From NCBI GenBank assembly GCA_964409485.1, contig CAYPDM010000012.1, positions 1 to 35,046 of the forward strand: a stretch of DNA of 35,046 bases. The letters are read 5' to 3'. The notes under the pieces were generated by a model. That model was not told where the DNA came from. It worked only from the letters and a program-made list of their open reading frames with translations, and searched no databases. Made by a program: the position numbers and the translations under genes. Source of the DNA: JAFGPF01 sp964409485 (GTDB lineage Bacteria > Chloroflexota > Dehalococcoidia > Dehalococcoidales > RBG-16-60-22). This document shows positions 24,762-33,136 of this stretch, one piece after another. The first letter of the stretch is position 1; each line of letters starts with the position of its first letter.

Positions 24762-25720
24762 GCCGTATCATATTCATATTGGCCGCCCTGTGTCTTATCG
24801 GATGGCCGGCGGCGGTTCAGGGCCAGGAGCCGACTGGAGGTGAAATCAACGGGCAGGTAGTCAACGGAACCGAAGGAGGCGGCAGCGTGGCGGGAGTTGA
24901 AGTTACCCTGATTACCTATGTTGATGATATGATATCGGACACAACCACCACGATAACCGACGGCGAAGGCAGGTTCAGCTTTAGCGACGTTGCCAGGGAG
25001 CATGCCTATCTGGTCTCGGCGAAGTATATGGACGTGGATTATTACTATCCGGTTGCCTTTGAATCCGGGGAGGAGACCGCCCGCGTGGAAGTAGGGGTCT
25101 GTGATGTCACGGACAGCGACCGCGCTATCGGCGTTGGACTGGCGCATACCATGATAAATGTCGCCGAAGACAGCCTTAAAGTAACCGCGGTGTACCGGCT
25201 GTATAATGACAGTGATACGACGTATGTGGGCGCGGACGGTTCTTCGGTCTTCACGCTGCCGGAGGGGGCCTTCGCGTTTGAGGCCCCGCAGGAACTGGTA
25301 ATCGACTATGAACTGCTTGAGGATAATCGGGTTGCCTATCTCGTGCCGTTTCCGCCGGGCGAGCGCCAGCTCGTTTACGCTTACAGCCTGCCGCGACCGG
25401 ACGACGCTGAATTTAATCTTCCGCTGAAAATCGACTATGCAACCGAAAGTCTGGAACTGATGATAGCCGGCGATGGTATCGAGGTTTCACTGAACGAGTT
25501 GGCCCCGGCCGACCCCGTGGTGAATGATGCCGGCGAGCGTTTTATCCATTTCCAGGGGAAGGACCTCCCGCGCGATACGGTGGTAAATATTCGCCTTTCG
25601 GGTCGGAACGGCGATGGCGGTTTCCCTCTTTATATCCTTTGGATTATTATAGCGGCGCTGGTTATCGGCATAGCTGTTTACCTGTTAAAAAGGAAGAAGA
25701 AAGCAGGCGGCGATGAGTAA
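24758..25720 (+). CDS. Exported beta-rich protein with C-terminal anchor, embedded in the ccm operon
   Basis: A 320-residue protein that I cannot assign to a named function. An N-terminal signal peptide (about 1-22) leads into a carboxypeptidase-regulatory/Ig-like beta segment (GEINGQVVNG...ITDGEGRFSFSDVA, about 28-80). A second beta-rich region follows (about 120-280). It ends in a single helix (about 290-312) and a KRKKK stop-transfer tail, so the bulk lies outside the membrane. Both ends overlap the neighbouring ccm genes (four bases with ccmF, eight with ccmA), which implies a linked role. Since no CcmH or CcmG gene is present, it may help handle apocytochrome; that is speculation. Confidence 0.75.
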   Translation: MSRIIFILAALCLIGWPAAVQGQEPTGGEINGQVVNGTEGGGSVAGVEVTLITYVDDMISDTTTTITDGEGRFSFSDVAREHAYLVSAKYMDVDYYYPVAFESGEETARVEVGVCDVTDSDRAIGVGLAHTMINVAEDSLKVTAVYRLYNDSDTTYVGADGSSVFTLPEGAFAFEAPQELVIDYELLEDNRVAYLVPFPPGERQLVYAYSLPRPDDAEFNLPLKIDYATESLELMIAGDGIEVSLNELAPADPVVNDAGERFIHFQGKDLPRDTVVNIRLSGRNGDGGFPLYILWIIIAALVIGIAVYLLKRKKKAGGDE

Positions 25721-26450
25721 GGATGTGGCGGCTTCCCCGGCCGTAGCTGTTGAAGTCGAAGGGCTGGAAAAATCTTTCGGGGAGCACCGCGCCCTCCGGG
25801 GGATAGACCTGACGGTGAATCGCGGCGAGTGCCTCGTCGTTTTCGGCCCTAACGGCGCCGGTAAAACGACCCTGCTGAAAATCCTGGCCACGCTGATGAA
25901 GCCGTCCGCCGGCAGCGTGCGTCTGGACGGCATTGATATCCGGAAAGAACCGGTGCAAATCAGGCGCCGGATAAGCCTGGTCAGTCACCAGACCTTTCTT
26001 TACGACGACCTTACCGTTCTGGAAAACTTGAGGTTCTACGGCAAAATGTACGATGTCGCCGATTTGGAAAAGCGAATCCGGGAAGTCGTGGCGTGGGTGC
26101 GGATTGAATCTCGCCTCCACGACCGTACCGGTACGCTTTCCCGGGGACTGCAGCAGAGGGTATCTATAGCCCGCGCGGTTCTGCACGACCCCTCGATTCT
26201 TTTTCTCGACGAGCCGGAGGTCGGCCTGGACCCGCAGGCCGGCGCCATGGTGAGAGATGTCCTGGGTACTGTCAGCTCCGGCAGCCGCACGGTGGTGATG
26301 ACCACCCATAATCTGGAGCGGGGACTGGAACTGGGCGACCGTATCGTCATAATTGATAGAGGTAAAATCGTCTACCGGGCTACAAGAGATGAGTTGAGTC
26401 AAACAGACCCCCGGCAGGTCTATAATCGGTATACTGAAGCAGGCGGATGA
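25713..26450 (+). CDS. ccmA: ABC transporter ATP-binding subunit CcmA
   Basis: A 245-residue ATPase with Walker A (GPNGAGKTT, about 49-57), the signature LSRGLQQRVSIAR, Walker B (SILFLDEPEVGLDP) and the switch His in TTHNLERG. It works with CcmB and CcmC in System I cytochrome c maturation, where ATP hydrolysis releases holo-CcmE. It overlaps the preceding gene by eight bases and ccmB by four. Confidence 0.92.
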   Translation: MSKDVAASPAVAVEVEGLEKSFGEHRALRGIDLTVNRGECLVVFGPNGAGKTTLLKILATLMKPSAGSVRLDGIDIRKEPVQIRRRISLVSHQTFLYDDLTVLENLRFYGKMYDVADLEKRIREVVAWVRIESRLHDRTGTLSRGLQQRVSIARAVLHDPSILFLDEPEVGLDPQAGAMVRDVLGTVSSGSRTVVMTTHNLERGLELGDRIVIIDRGKIVYRATRDELSQTDPRQVYNRYTEAGG

Positions 26451-27121
26451 ATAAAGTGTTAGCAAAAATCATAGCCATTTTATGGAAAGACATGCTGACC
26501 GAGTTCAGGACCAGGGAGATTATTGTCTCGGTATTCGTATTTGCCCTCCTCGTTATGGTAATTTTCAGTTTCGCCTTCGGTACCGGGGTTGACATAACAG
26601 AGTCGATAGCTCCCGGTATATTATGGGTGGCTTTAACGTTTGGGGGTGTGACCGGTCTCAACCGTATCTTCGCCGTGGAGAAGGAAAACTCGCGCCTGGA
26701 AGGGCTGATGCTCTGTCCCGTGGACCGCGCCGTTATTTACTGGGGGAAGCTCGCCGCCAGCTTTACCTTCATGATGGCGGTCGCCATCGTGGTAACGCCG
26801 ATATTCCTGGCCCTTTTTAACCTGCCCTTGTTTTTACCCGGGCTCGCCCTTATTATCGTGCTGGCCAGTCTGGGCTTTGCCGCGGTGGGTACGCTTTTCT
26901 CGGCTTTAGCGGTAAATACCCGGGCGCGGGATATCATGCTCCCCATTCTCTTTCTGCCTGTGGTCGTTCCTGTAATTATCGCCGCGGTCAAAGCCACCGC
27001 GCCGGTGCTGGCGGGCAGACCCTGGGCGGATATGTTAATATGGCTGCAGATATTAATCGCTTTTGATATTATTTATGTGGTGATAGCCACGCTTGTCTTC
27101 GGGTTCGTGGTCGAGGAATAG
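26447..27121 (+). CDS. ccmB: Heme exporter subunit CcmB
   Basis: A 224-residue membrane protein with about six hydrophobic helices and the CcmB N-terminal pattern ILWKDMLTEFRTREII. The central loop LNRIFAVEKENSRLEGLMLCPVDRAVIYWGK is family-typical. It forms the membrane part of the CcmAB complex. Its ATG overlaps the ccmA stop (ATGA). Confidence 0.92.
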   Translation: MNKVLAKIIAILWKDMLTEFRTREIIVSVFVFALLVMVIFSFAFGTGVDITESIAPGILWVALTFGGVTGLNRIFAVEKENSRLEGLMLCPVDRAVIYWGKLAASFTFMMAVAIVVTPIFLALFNLPLFLPGLALIIVLASLGFAAVGTLFSALAVNTRARDIMLPILFLPVVVPVIIAAVKATAPVLAGRPWADMLIWLQILIAFDIIYVVIATLVFGFVVEE

Positions 27122-27150
27122 GGGAATCCAGGATTGGAGAGGGTAATTAT

Positions 27151-27834
27151 ATGAACGGCAGGCATAACTTGAGAGACAGCATTTTGCTGGGACTGGGTGT
27201 CGTCCTGATGATGGCGGCGCTTTTCATGGTCTTCGTATACGTGCCCACCGAGAAGCACACCGGCATAGTGCAGCGTATATTCTATTTCCACGTGCCCGTT
27301 GCCTGGGTCAGTTTCCTGGCATTTTTCGTCACTTTTATCGCCAGTATTCTCTACCTGTGGAAGCGGGAGATAAAATGGGATGCCGTTGCCTGCGCTTCGG
27401 CGGAGGTCGGGGTTATATTCACCACGCTGGTCCTGATTACCGGGCCGATATGGGCGAAGCCGACCTGGGGAATCTGGTGGACATGGGATGCCCGCCTGAC
27501 CACGTCGCTGGTGCTCTGGCTGATTTACCTTGCCTATCTCCTGGTGCGCCGGCTCGCCAGCGAGCCGTCCCAGGGCGCCAGGTACGGCGCGGTTATCGGC
27601 ATCGTGGGATTCATCGATGTGCCCATCGTTTTTTTAACGGTGAACCTGTGGCGGACACAGCATCCGACCGCTATAGTCTTTGAAGGCGGATTAACAACGC
27701 CAATGCTTTTGACCCTGTTGGTGTGCATAGCCGCCTTTACCGTGTTATACGTCCTCCTGGTGGTTCAGAGCGCCCGCCTGAAGTCCATGGAGGCTGATAT
27801 CAAATATATAAGAAGCATCGTGCAAGGGGAATAG
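27151..27834 (+). CDS. ccmC: Heme handling protein CcmC
   Basis: A 227-residue protein with six predicted membrane helices and the WWD motif WGIWWTWDARLTTSLVLW (about 109-126). Two conserved His lie in external loops, FYFHVPVAW near residue 48 and WRTQHPT near 171, where CcmC holds heme for transfer to CcmE. GGAGAGGG precedes the ATG. ccmD follows 14 bases after the stop. Confidence 0.95.
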   Translation: MNGRHNLRDSILLGLGVVLMMAALFMVFVYVPTEKHTGIVQRIFYFHVPVAWVSFLAFFVTFIASILYLWKREIKWDAVACASAEVGVIFTTLVLITGPIWAKPTWGIWWTWDARLTTSLVLWLIYLAYLLVRRLASEPSQGARYGAVIGIVGFIDVPIVFLTVNLWRTQHPTAIVFEGGLTTPMLLTLLVCIAAFTVLYVLLVVQSARLKSMEADIKYIRSIVQGE

Positions 27835-27848
27835 GAGGGCAGAGTCCT

Positions 27849-28001
27849 GTGGAAAATTTAGGTTACCTGCTGGCGGCGTATGCAGTTATCTGGGCGGTTG
27901 TCTTTGGCTATATCCTGGCGATGCAGCGGAAACAGCGCAGGTTGCAGCGGCAAATCGACCGACTGCAAAAGTCCGCTGATACACCGGAAACCAATAGCTA
28001 A
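27849..28001 (+). CDS. ccmD: CcmD-like small membrane protein
   Basis: A 50-residue ORF starting at GTG 27849, with a strong AGGAGGG site about ten bases upstream. One membrane helix (about 5-24, LGYLLAAYAVIWAVVFGYIL) is followed by a basic, coiled-coil-like tail (MQRKQRRLQRQIDRLQK). This is the CcmD layout, and the position directly after ccmC is where ccmD is normally found. CcmD helps release holo-CcmE from the CcmABC complex. Confidence 0.85.
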   Translation: MENLGYLLAAYAVIWAVVFGYILAMQRKQRRLQRQIDRLQKSADTPETNS

Positions 28002-28051
28002 ACGCAACCCTGCCGGGAGTAATCTATAAGCACACTCACCGGCGGGGCGTT
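28001..28051 (+). terminator. Candidate intrinsic terminator after the ccm operon
   Basis: CCCTGCCGG (28008-28016) pairs with CCGGCGGGG (28039-28047), nine pairs with one G-U, extended by AACG (28001-28004) and CGTT (28048-28051). The loop is long at 22 bases. A T-rich stretch (TATCTTCTTTTATC) follows. It lies between the convergent ccm and metVF operons and may serve either strand. Confidence 0.5.
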
Positions 28052-28076
28052 GTATCTTCTTTTATCTAATTTCCGC

Positions 28077-28958
28077 CTAAGCGCCCACCTCTGCTTCTTT
28101 GATGACCTCGGTTACAAGGTCGTCCCACCCGAGGGGCATGATATGGACACCCTGGCAGAACGGTTTGACCTGCCGGATAACCCTCGCGCTTATTTCAACC
28201 GCTTTCTTCTTGCGGTCCTCCTTGGAGGTTTCCGCCATCTCCTGGATAATATCATCCGGGACGCTGATTCCCGCCACGTTTTCGTTCATGAACTTGGCCA
28301 TGGCGGCGCTTTTTAATATCACGATTCCGGCGATAACGGGTACCTTGAGACCCTGTATCTGGTCCATAAACCGCTCGAATTTATCCGGTTCGTAAACGGC
28401 CTGGGTCTGGAAGAACCTGGCCCCGGCATTAATTTTCTTTTTCATCTTGATAACCTGCGGCTCCACGGGCTCCGCAGCCGGCGTTACCACCGCCCCGAGG
28501 AAGAAATCGGGGTTGCTGTCCAGCTCATGACCCGCCATGTCGTGACCCTGGTTCAGCGTGCTGGCCGCCTTGAGCAGCTGCACGGAATCGAGGTCGTAGA
28601 CCGGCTTGGCCTCGGTGTGGTCTCCCAGGATGGGATGGTCGCCGGTGAGACACAGCACGTTCTCTATGCCCAGCGCCCACGCGCTTAGCAGGTCGGACTG
28701 TAACGCCAGCCGGTTACGGTCGCGGCAGGTAAGCTGGTAGACCGGCTCCAGTCCGCGCTCGTTCAGCTTGGAGGAGACGGCCAGCGAGCCGATGCGCAAC
28801 ACCGCGCTCTGCAGGTCGGTAACGTTGATGGCGGTGACGTGGTTGCGTAAAATCTCGGCGTCATGCAGGCATTTATCCAGATCAACCCCCTTGGGCGGCC
28901 CTATTTCCCCGGTGACTACGAATTTTCCGCTTTCCAGGGCTTGTTTTAATTTGCTCAT
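28077..28958 (-). CDS. metF: Methylenetetrahydrofolate reductase
   Basis: A 293-residue TIM-barrel flavoprotein that reduces 5,10-methylene-THF to 5-methyl-THF. N-terminal VVTGEIGPPKG carries the catalytic Glu region. CLTGDHP, a DSVQLLKAA segment and GARFFQTQAVY are family hallmarks. It lacks the C-terminal regulatory domain of eukaryotic enzymes and matches the short bacterial form. AAGGAG precedes the ATG. It follows metV in the same transcript, which suggests the two-subunit (type III, MetFV) enzyme of Wood-Ljungdahl organisms. Confidence 0.94.
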   Translation of the reverse strand: MSKLKQALESGKFVVTGEIGPPKGVDLDKCLHDAEILRNHVTAINVTDLQSAVLRIGSLAVSSKLNERGLEPVYQLTCRDRNRLALQSDLLSAWALGIENVLCLTGDHPILGDHTEAKPVYDLDSVQLLKAASTLNQGHDMAGHELDSNPDFFLGAVVTPAAEPVEPQVIKMKKKINAGARFFQTQAVYEPDKFERFMDQIQGLKVPVIAGIVILKSAAMAKFMNENVAGISVPDDIIQEMAETSKEDRKKKAVEISARVIRQVKPFCQGVHIMPLGWDDLVTEVIKEAEVGA

Positions 28959-28994
28959 TCTTATTTCTGCTCCTTGTAGAATTTTAACATTGGT

Positions 28995-29714
28995 TCAGGC
29001 TTTGCTGGAGACTTTTAGTTCGCCGCCGAGGGACTTGAAGGTTGCCTCTCCTTCACCGATGGTGAGGGAGCGGGGGCGGCTCCACCGGGAGTTGTTCTTG
29101 GGCTCCCTGTAAATATCCATTTCATCCAGGCGTCCCAGTTCTTTGAGTCGATCGTAGATAAGCTGCCAGCCGCAATCGCGGTTCCGGTCGACCTCGCACT
29201 TGCCGTCCTTGGCGCCTCCGCAGGGTCCGTTAAGCAGGCTCTTGGCGCATAGCGTAACCGGACACAGCCCGCCGGTGTATTCCACGATACATTCGCCACA
29301 GAGAGAGCAATATTCGGTGATAAAATTATCGGTAACAGTCTCACCGCCGAAGATGGTATCGCAGCCGGGATGGACCATACCGCCGTCAGTAGCATCCATC
29401 ACGGTATGAAAGCCTTGACCACAGGCAAGAACTAAGAAGGAGTCTGCCTGTTCGATTTCCTTGCCATATTCCTCTTGGAGCACTTTTTTAGTATTGGAGA
29501 GTTTGCACAGCGATATACCCTTTGGCTGGGGTACACACTGTCCAATCACATTCACTCCTCTTTTCTTTAACCGCTCTGCCATTTCCTCCGCTTCGGGTAT
29601 GCCTCCCGAATGGCATTTGGCAGCACAGTTGTCGCATCCGACGACGAACACCCGCTCGCCGGGCTTGAAATACTCCAGAATTTCGTCAATCGGCTTTTGA
29701 ATTGTTGCGTGCAC
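28995..29714 (-). CDS. metV: MetV-type zinc/Fe-S subunit of methylene-THF reductase
   Basis: A 239-residue Cys-rich protein of the MTHFR C-terminal (MetV) family. An N-terminal CDNCAAKCHSGG motif (about 26-37) and a C-terminal CSLCGECIVEYTGGLCPVT...GPCGG region (about 147-180) hold the cysteines. GTG 29714 is chosen because a strong AGGAGGT lies six bases upstream. The frame is open another 39 codons, but that part covers the promoter and operator and looks non-coding. It lies 36 bases before metF. The partner MetF and this subunit together reduce methylene-THF in acetogens. Confidence 0.86.
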   Translation of the reverse strand: MHATIQKPIDEILEYFKPGERVFVVGCDNCAAKCHSGGIPEAEEMAERLKKRGVNVIGQCVPQPKGISLCKLSNTKKVLQEEYGKEIEQADSFLVLACGQGFHTVMDATDGGMVHPGCDTIFGGETVTDNFITEYCSLCGECIVEYTGGLCPVTLCAKSLLNGPCGGAKDGKCEVDRNRDCGWQLIYDRLKELGRLDEMDIYREPKNNSRWSRPRSLTIGEGEATFKSLGGELKVSSKA

Positions 29715-29801
29715 GAAAATACCTCCTAAAATAATTTTTCTGGCATCATGGGGTAGTAAATGGTAAAAAAACGCGGGAAATATCAACAGTATGCCATAAC
29801 A

Positions 29802-29831
29802 ATTATACCCTACGGGGTATGGTATAATCAA
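29802..29831 (-). promoter_or_regulatory. Putative metVF promoter containing a CsoR/CstR-type operator
   Basis: On the minus strand, TTGATT (29831-29826) and a consensus TATAAT (29807-29802) are spaced by 18 bases. The spacer and -10 hold a perfect inverted repeat ATACCC-TACG-GGGTAT (29805-29820 on the plus strand). The layout is the same as at 22288-22317. The site is about 90 bases upstream of the metV GTG start. Confidence 0.65.
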
Positions 29832-29871
29832 GAACGGATTCTATGGGGGATGGGAGAGGGGGTATGTCCCT

Positions 29872-31788
29872 TTAACGCAGCAAATCCCTCGACTTTAAGT
29901 CGGCGGCCACGTCGTTAAGCTCAAGCTCCCGCAGCTTCTTCTCCGTCGGCAGACCGCTGGCAACGTCCCAGCCGCGCAACTCGTAATACTCGTCCTTGAG
30001 ACTTTCAAAATCATCTCTTTTTACCGTGGCCCCAACTCGCGAAACGACCTCACCGTTTTTGCCCGGTACTATGCAGTCGGGATTGAAAAAGACGAACTTC
30101 AGCGGTTCTTCGTGCAGGAAGTCCAGCAGCCTGTCTCCCTGCCTCCCCGGCCACCCCTGGCGGAGCAGTATCGCCCTTTGCAGGTTGAAAACTCTCTCCC
30201 CGATATTATTCAGGCCCGCTTCGTCCATTTCCCTGCCGGTAATCGCGGTCAGTACCCGGCTTTCCATGGCGGGGTCGCCGGTATGGTCTTCCGCGAACCT
30301 CACCCAGATTATCGGCCAGAGGAAATCGCACAGGATGGTGCTCTCCTTGGCGTGGGTGCGGTCCTGGATTTTCTTGGCGGCCAGCGCCTTGCCTTCGTAG
30401 GTGGTATAGTCGGCGGCAGCGGCGCTTCCCCAGAAATTCTTGCCCACATTCAGAAAGTCGTTATAGGAAAGAAAAGCGTCCGCTTCTTTGCGCACCCACT
30501 TGGTCCACAGCCACATAGAATGACTCGTCTCATGGAGCTGGTTAATCGGCCGCCTCTGCTCGGTGGCGTACAGCAGCGCGTTGGTCGGTATCAACCTGGG
30601 GTCGTAGTCCCTCGTCTCGCCGGCGCGGGAGATAATGTGTATATGCAGGATGTCCTCCGCCTTCTTGCCCGTCTTCTCGGCGGCTTTTCTCGTGCCCCGG
30701 GCGAGTAAATCGCCGAAGCCTTCACGGTAGGTGATTTTCCTGGTCAGCGCTTCGATAAACTCGGCGCTGCCTACCTTTGAAAGCGGCAGCCCGGTGTCTT
30801 CTTCCTTGAGAAGCCCTTCCCGGTAACAGCCCGCCAGCCAGTCTATCAGCGGCTGCATTACCGTGGTATCCAGTCCGTACTGGTCGCACAATCTGACGGC
30901 CAGCAGCGCTACGTCGGAAGAGCCGCGCTTGTAATTCTCCGCCGCGCCCCAGTAAACGTGCACCGCCTGGCAGAAAAATTTGTAGCGCCGGTCGCCCTCC
31001 GTGTACGATTTTCTGAAGCAGCCGCTGGCGCATCCGTAGCAGGGGCGTAATCTGGTCTTACCGGGTATGTCGTCGAGCCAGTTCTTCCAGGTATCTTTCC
31101 TCATGTCCAGTACCCGGCTGGCAAGGTTTCCGAGTCTTTCCGGGTCGGCGGCCTCGGGACGGCGGCTGCCGGCGACGGCGATGGCTTTGAGGTTCTTCGA
31201 CCCCATGACGCTGCCGAGTCCGCTGGCCCCGGACGCGCCTTCGTCGGTAAACATGGTGGCGAAGGAGACCAGGTTCTCGGCGGCGGGGCCGATGGTCAGA
31301 ATGCTCGCCTCTTTGCCCAGCTGCGCTTTCAGGCTGTCGATGGCTTCGAAGGTGGTCTTGCCCCAGAGGGATGAAGCGTCCCTTAGCTCGACGGCTCCGT
31401 CATGGATGTAGATATAGACGGGCTTATCGGCTTTGCCCTGCACTATCAGTCCGTCGAAACCGGCGTATTTAAGGTAAGAACCCCACCGCTCTCCCAGGTT
31501 TGCGTAGGAGAATGCCTCCGGGTCCATGACCGGCGCCTTGCCGCAGACCTGCCACCTGGAACCTCCGGACAGTCTGGTAAAGCCGGTAACGGGGCCGGTC
31601 ATATATATCAGGCAGTTCTCCGGGTCGAAGGCTTTGGCGTCGGGGGGCACCATTTCCCAGTAAAGCCTGGCGGCGATACCTCTGCCGCCCAGGAACCTGT
31701 CCGCGTAGCCTGCGGTAGGCAGCCTGCTGACCCTTCCATCGGATAAATCTACTTTTAGAATCTCTCCGGCATATCCGAATTCGGCCAT
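29872..31788 (-). CDS. aor: Tungsten-containing aldehyde:ferredoxin oxidoreductase
   Basis: A 638-residue AOR-family enzyme that oxidises aldehydes to carboxylates, or the reverse, with ferredoxin, using a tungsten bis-pterin cofactor and a [4Fe-4S] cluster. The N-terminal domain begins GYAGEILKVDLSDG. The FLGGRGIAARLYWEM and GPVTGFTRLSGGSRWQ segments and the Fe-S ligands CYGCASGC, plus a distal Cys in TILCDFLWP, are family landmarks. A strong GGAGGT precedes the ATG. It is the last gene of the operon with two DUF169 proteins and a cupin. The substrate cannot be told from sequence. Confidence 0.94.
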   Translation of the reverse strand: MAEFGYAGEILKVDLSDGRVSRLPTAGYADRFLGGRGIAARLYWEMVPPDAKAFDPENCLIYMTGPVTGFTRLSGGSRWQVCGKAPVMDPEAFSYANLGERWGSYLKYAGFDGLIVQGKADKPVYIYIHDGAVELRDASSLWGKTTFEAIDSLKAQLGKEASILTIGPAAENLVSFATMFTDEGASGASGLGSVMGSKNLKAIAVAGSRRPEAADPERLGNLASRVLDMRKDTWKNWLDDIPGKTRLRPCYGCASGCFRKSYTEGDRRYKFFCQAVHVYWGAAENYKRGSSDVALLAVRLCDQYGLDTTVMQPLIDWLAGCYREGLLKEEDTGLPLSKVGSAEFIEALTRKITYREGFGDLLARGTRKAAEKTGKKAEDILHIHIISRAGETRDYDPRLIPTNALLYATEQRRPINQLHETSHSMWLWTKWVRKEADAFLSYNDFLNVGKNFWGSAAAADYTTYEGKALAAKKIQDRTHAKESTILCDFLWPIIWVRFAEDHTGDPAMESRVLTAITGREMDEAGLNNIGERVFNLQRAILLRQGWPGRQGDRLLDFLHEEPLKFVFFNPDCIVPGKNGEVVSRVGATVKRDDFESLKDEYYELRGWDVASGLPTEKKLRELELNDVAADLKSRDLLR

Positions 31789-31839
31789 GCTTAACCTCCA
31801 GATAACGCTTGTTCCGTTATATTCTCTTGAGAATCCGGG

Positions 31840-32247
31840 TCAGTCGGTTCTCTTACCGGTGAGTGAGACCGCCATGCACACGTAGGGTTTATCGATTTTC
31901 CTGGTGACTATCGGGCAATGGTAGAGTCCCCTGGGGGCCACCAGCACGCTTGGTTTATCGAAAACGTGTTTCTCCTCTTTACCTTCTTCGCCGATGGATA
32001 TTTCCACTTCGGCGCCCAAATCATCGAGGTTGTAAGGGTCGGAGCCGATGAAGAAAACGGCTTCGTCGTAGTCATGTACGTGGGGCTTGGTGGAAAGGCC
32101 GGTGATGCCGGTCTCGTAGCCGCAGGCGTAGATGATATTCAGGTTGAATCCGCCGAGGATGTCCGCCCCGGTGGAAAACAGCGCGCCTCTGGGTGTCTTA
32201 TGGAAGGGGATGGTGACCAGGTGCTTCCCGTACTGCGTTTCCGCCAT
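31840..32247 (-). CDS. Small cupin-domain protein
   Basis: A 135-residue single-domain beta-barrel protein. The metal-site pattern KPHVHDYDEAVFFI (about 54-67) and a later His in APRGLYHCPIV (about 104-114) fit the two cupin motifs, so a bound metal is likely. The function is unknown. It lies between a DUF169 gene and the tungsten oxidoreductase, in the same operon, and may act on the same substrate or handle the metal. GAGG precedes the ATG. Confidence 0.75.
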   Translation of the reverse strand: MAETQYGKHLVTIPFHKTPRGALFSTGADILGGFNLNIIYACGYETGITGLSTKPHVHDYDEAVFFIGSDPYNLDDLGAEVEISIGEEGKEEKHVFDKPSVLVAPRGLYHCPIVTRKIDKPYVCMAVSLTGKRTD

Positions 32248-32286
32248 CTTTCTTCCTCACTTGTGTTAAAGCGTTATTCGCCTTTT

Positions 32287-33045
32287 TTATTTGTTTATTT
32301 TGTCCCTCAAATCATCCAGGATTTTGTTGACGCGCTTCCGGTGGGCCTTTCCTCCCGGTCCCGGCTCCAGCTTCGGACTGAAGTCCATGTCGTTAAGATT
32401 TTGCAGCATGGTCGGGATGAGCTGGAAGGGCACCGAAATCAGGAAAAGTCCCGGCGGATAAATATCCAGCTCCTGCATGCCGAGACCCAGGCCGGTAACG
32501 TAGAAGTTCAGCTCGCCGCTGACGACCGGATAGATGTACATCCAGGCGCAGGCAACCACCGGAGTCGCCTTGCACTGGAAGGGCTTTCCCGTGGAATAGT
32601 TGATGGAACGCAGCAGCGGCGCGGCCTGGTCGATGGTGGCGGTCATGATGAGCACGTCCGGCTCGAAGGTGAGTTTATCCAGGGAGGCAAAGGCCACGTA
32701 CTGCACCGAATTTTTCGGCAGGCTCGGCAGGTACTGGTACATGGCTCGGCAGGCGGCCATGTTTTTATAAAGCCCGTCGTAGCCGCCCAGGAAACCGCTG
32801 ACGAGGACGGACTCCGCGTCTCTCATGCCCAGTATCATCTGTTCCACGCCCACGCATACCCAGTCGTCGGGGCCCACGTAAAACGCGTCGTTCTCCTGGG
32901 CTTCTTTACACATCTCGCACATATTCAGCTCTTTGTCGATTCGCTTGATGCCCTCGGGTTTTTCAATCATGAACTTGACGCCGACAGGCTTTCTCTCGAA
33001 ATTGAATTTATCCAGTATGGAATAGTCATATGGTTTCGGACTCAC
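32287..33045 (-). CDS. DUF169-family protein (copy B)
   Basis: A 252-residue protein similar along its length to the next upstream gene (VSPKPYDYSIL versus MSPIPEEFSIL; LDKLTFEPDVLIM versus LDKLTFEPDLLII). GTG 33045 is chosen because AGGAGG lies five bases upstream and it aligns with the paralogue start; a TTG 15 bases earlier would sit on that SD. Conserved Cys occur at MCEMCKEA and in VVACAWMYIYP. DUF169 has no proven biochemical role, but its genes often lie beside tungsten aldehyde oxidoreductases. Neither signal peptide nor membrane helix is visible. Confidence 0.85.
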   Translation of the reverse strand: MSPKPYDYSILDKFNFERKPVGVKFMIEKPEGIKRIDKELNMCEMCKEAQENDAFYVGPDDWVCVGVEQMILGMRDAESVLVSGFLGGYDGLYKNMAACRAMYQYLPSLPKNSVQYVAFASLDKLTFEPDVLIMTATIDQAAPLLRSINYSTGKPFQCKATPVVACAWMYIYPVVSGELNFYVTGLGLGMQELDIYPPGLFLISVPFQLIPTMLQNLNDMDFSPKLEPGPGGKAHRKRVNKILDDLRDKINK

Positions 33046-33136
33046 TGTAACCTCCTGCAATTTTATTTGTGTAAAATCTTGCGATAACCGCGTGAGCGGC
33101 CTGCTGGAAGACCGCCGCGGCCCGTTTGCACGGCCA

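Noticed and set aside
29715..29831. N-terminal extension of the MetV-like protein to 29831
   Set aside because: The extra 39 codons cover the promoter and operator and look like non-coding translation, while GTG 29714 has a strong ribosome-binding site.
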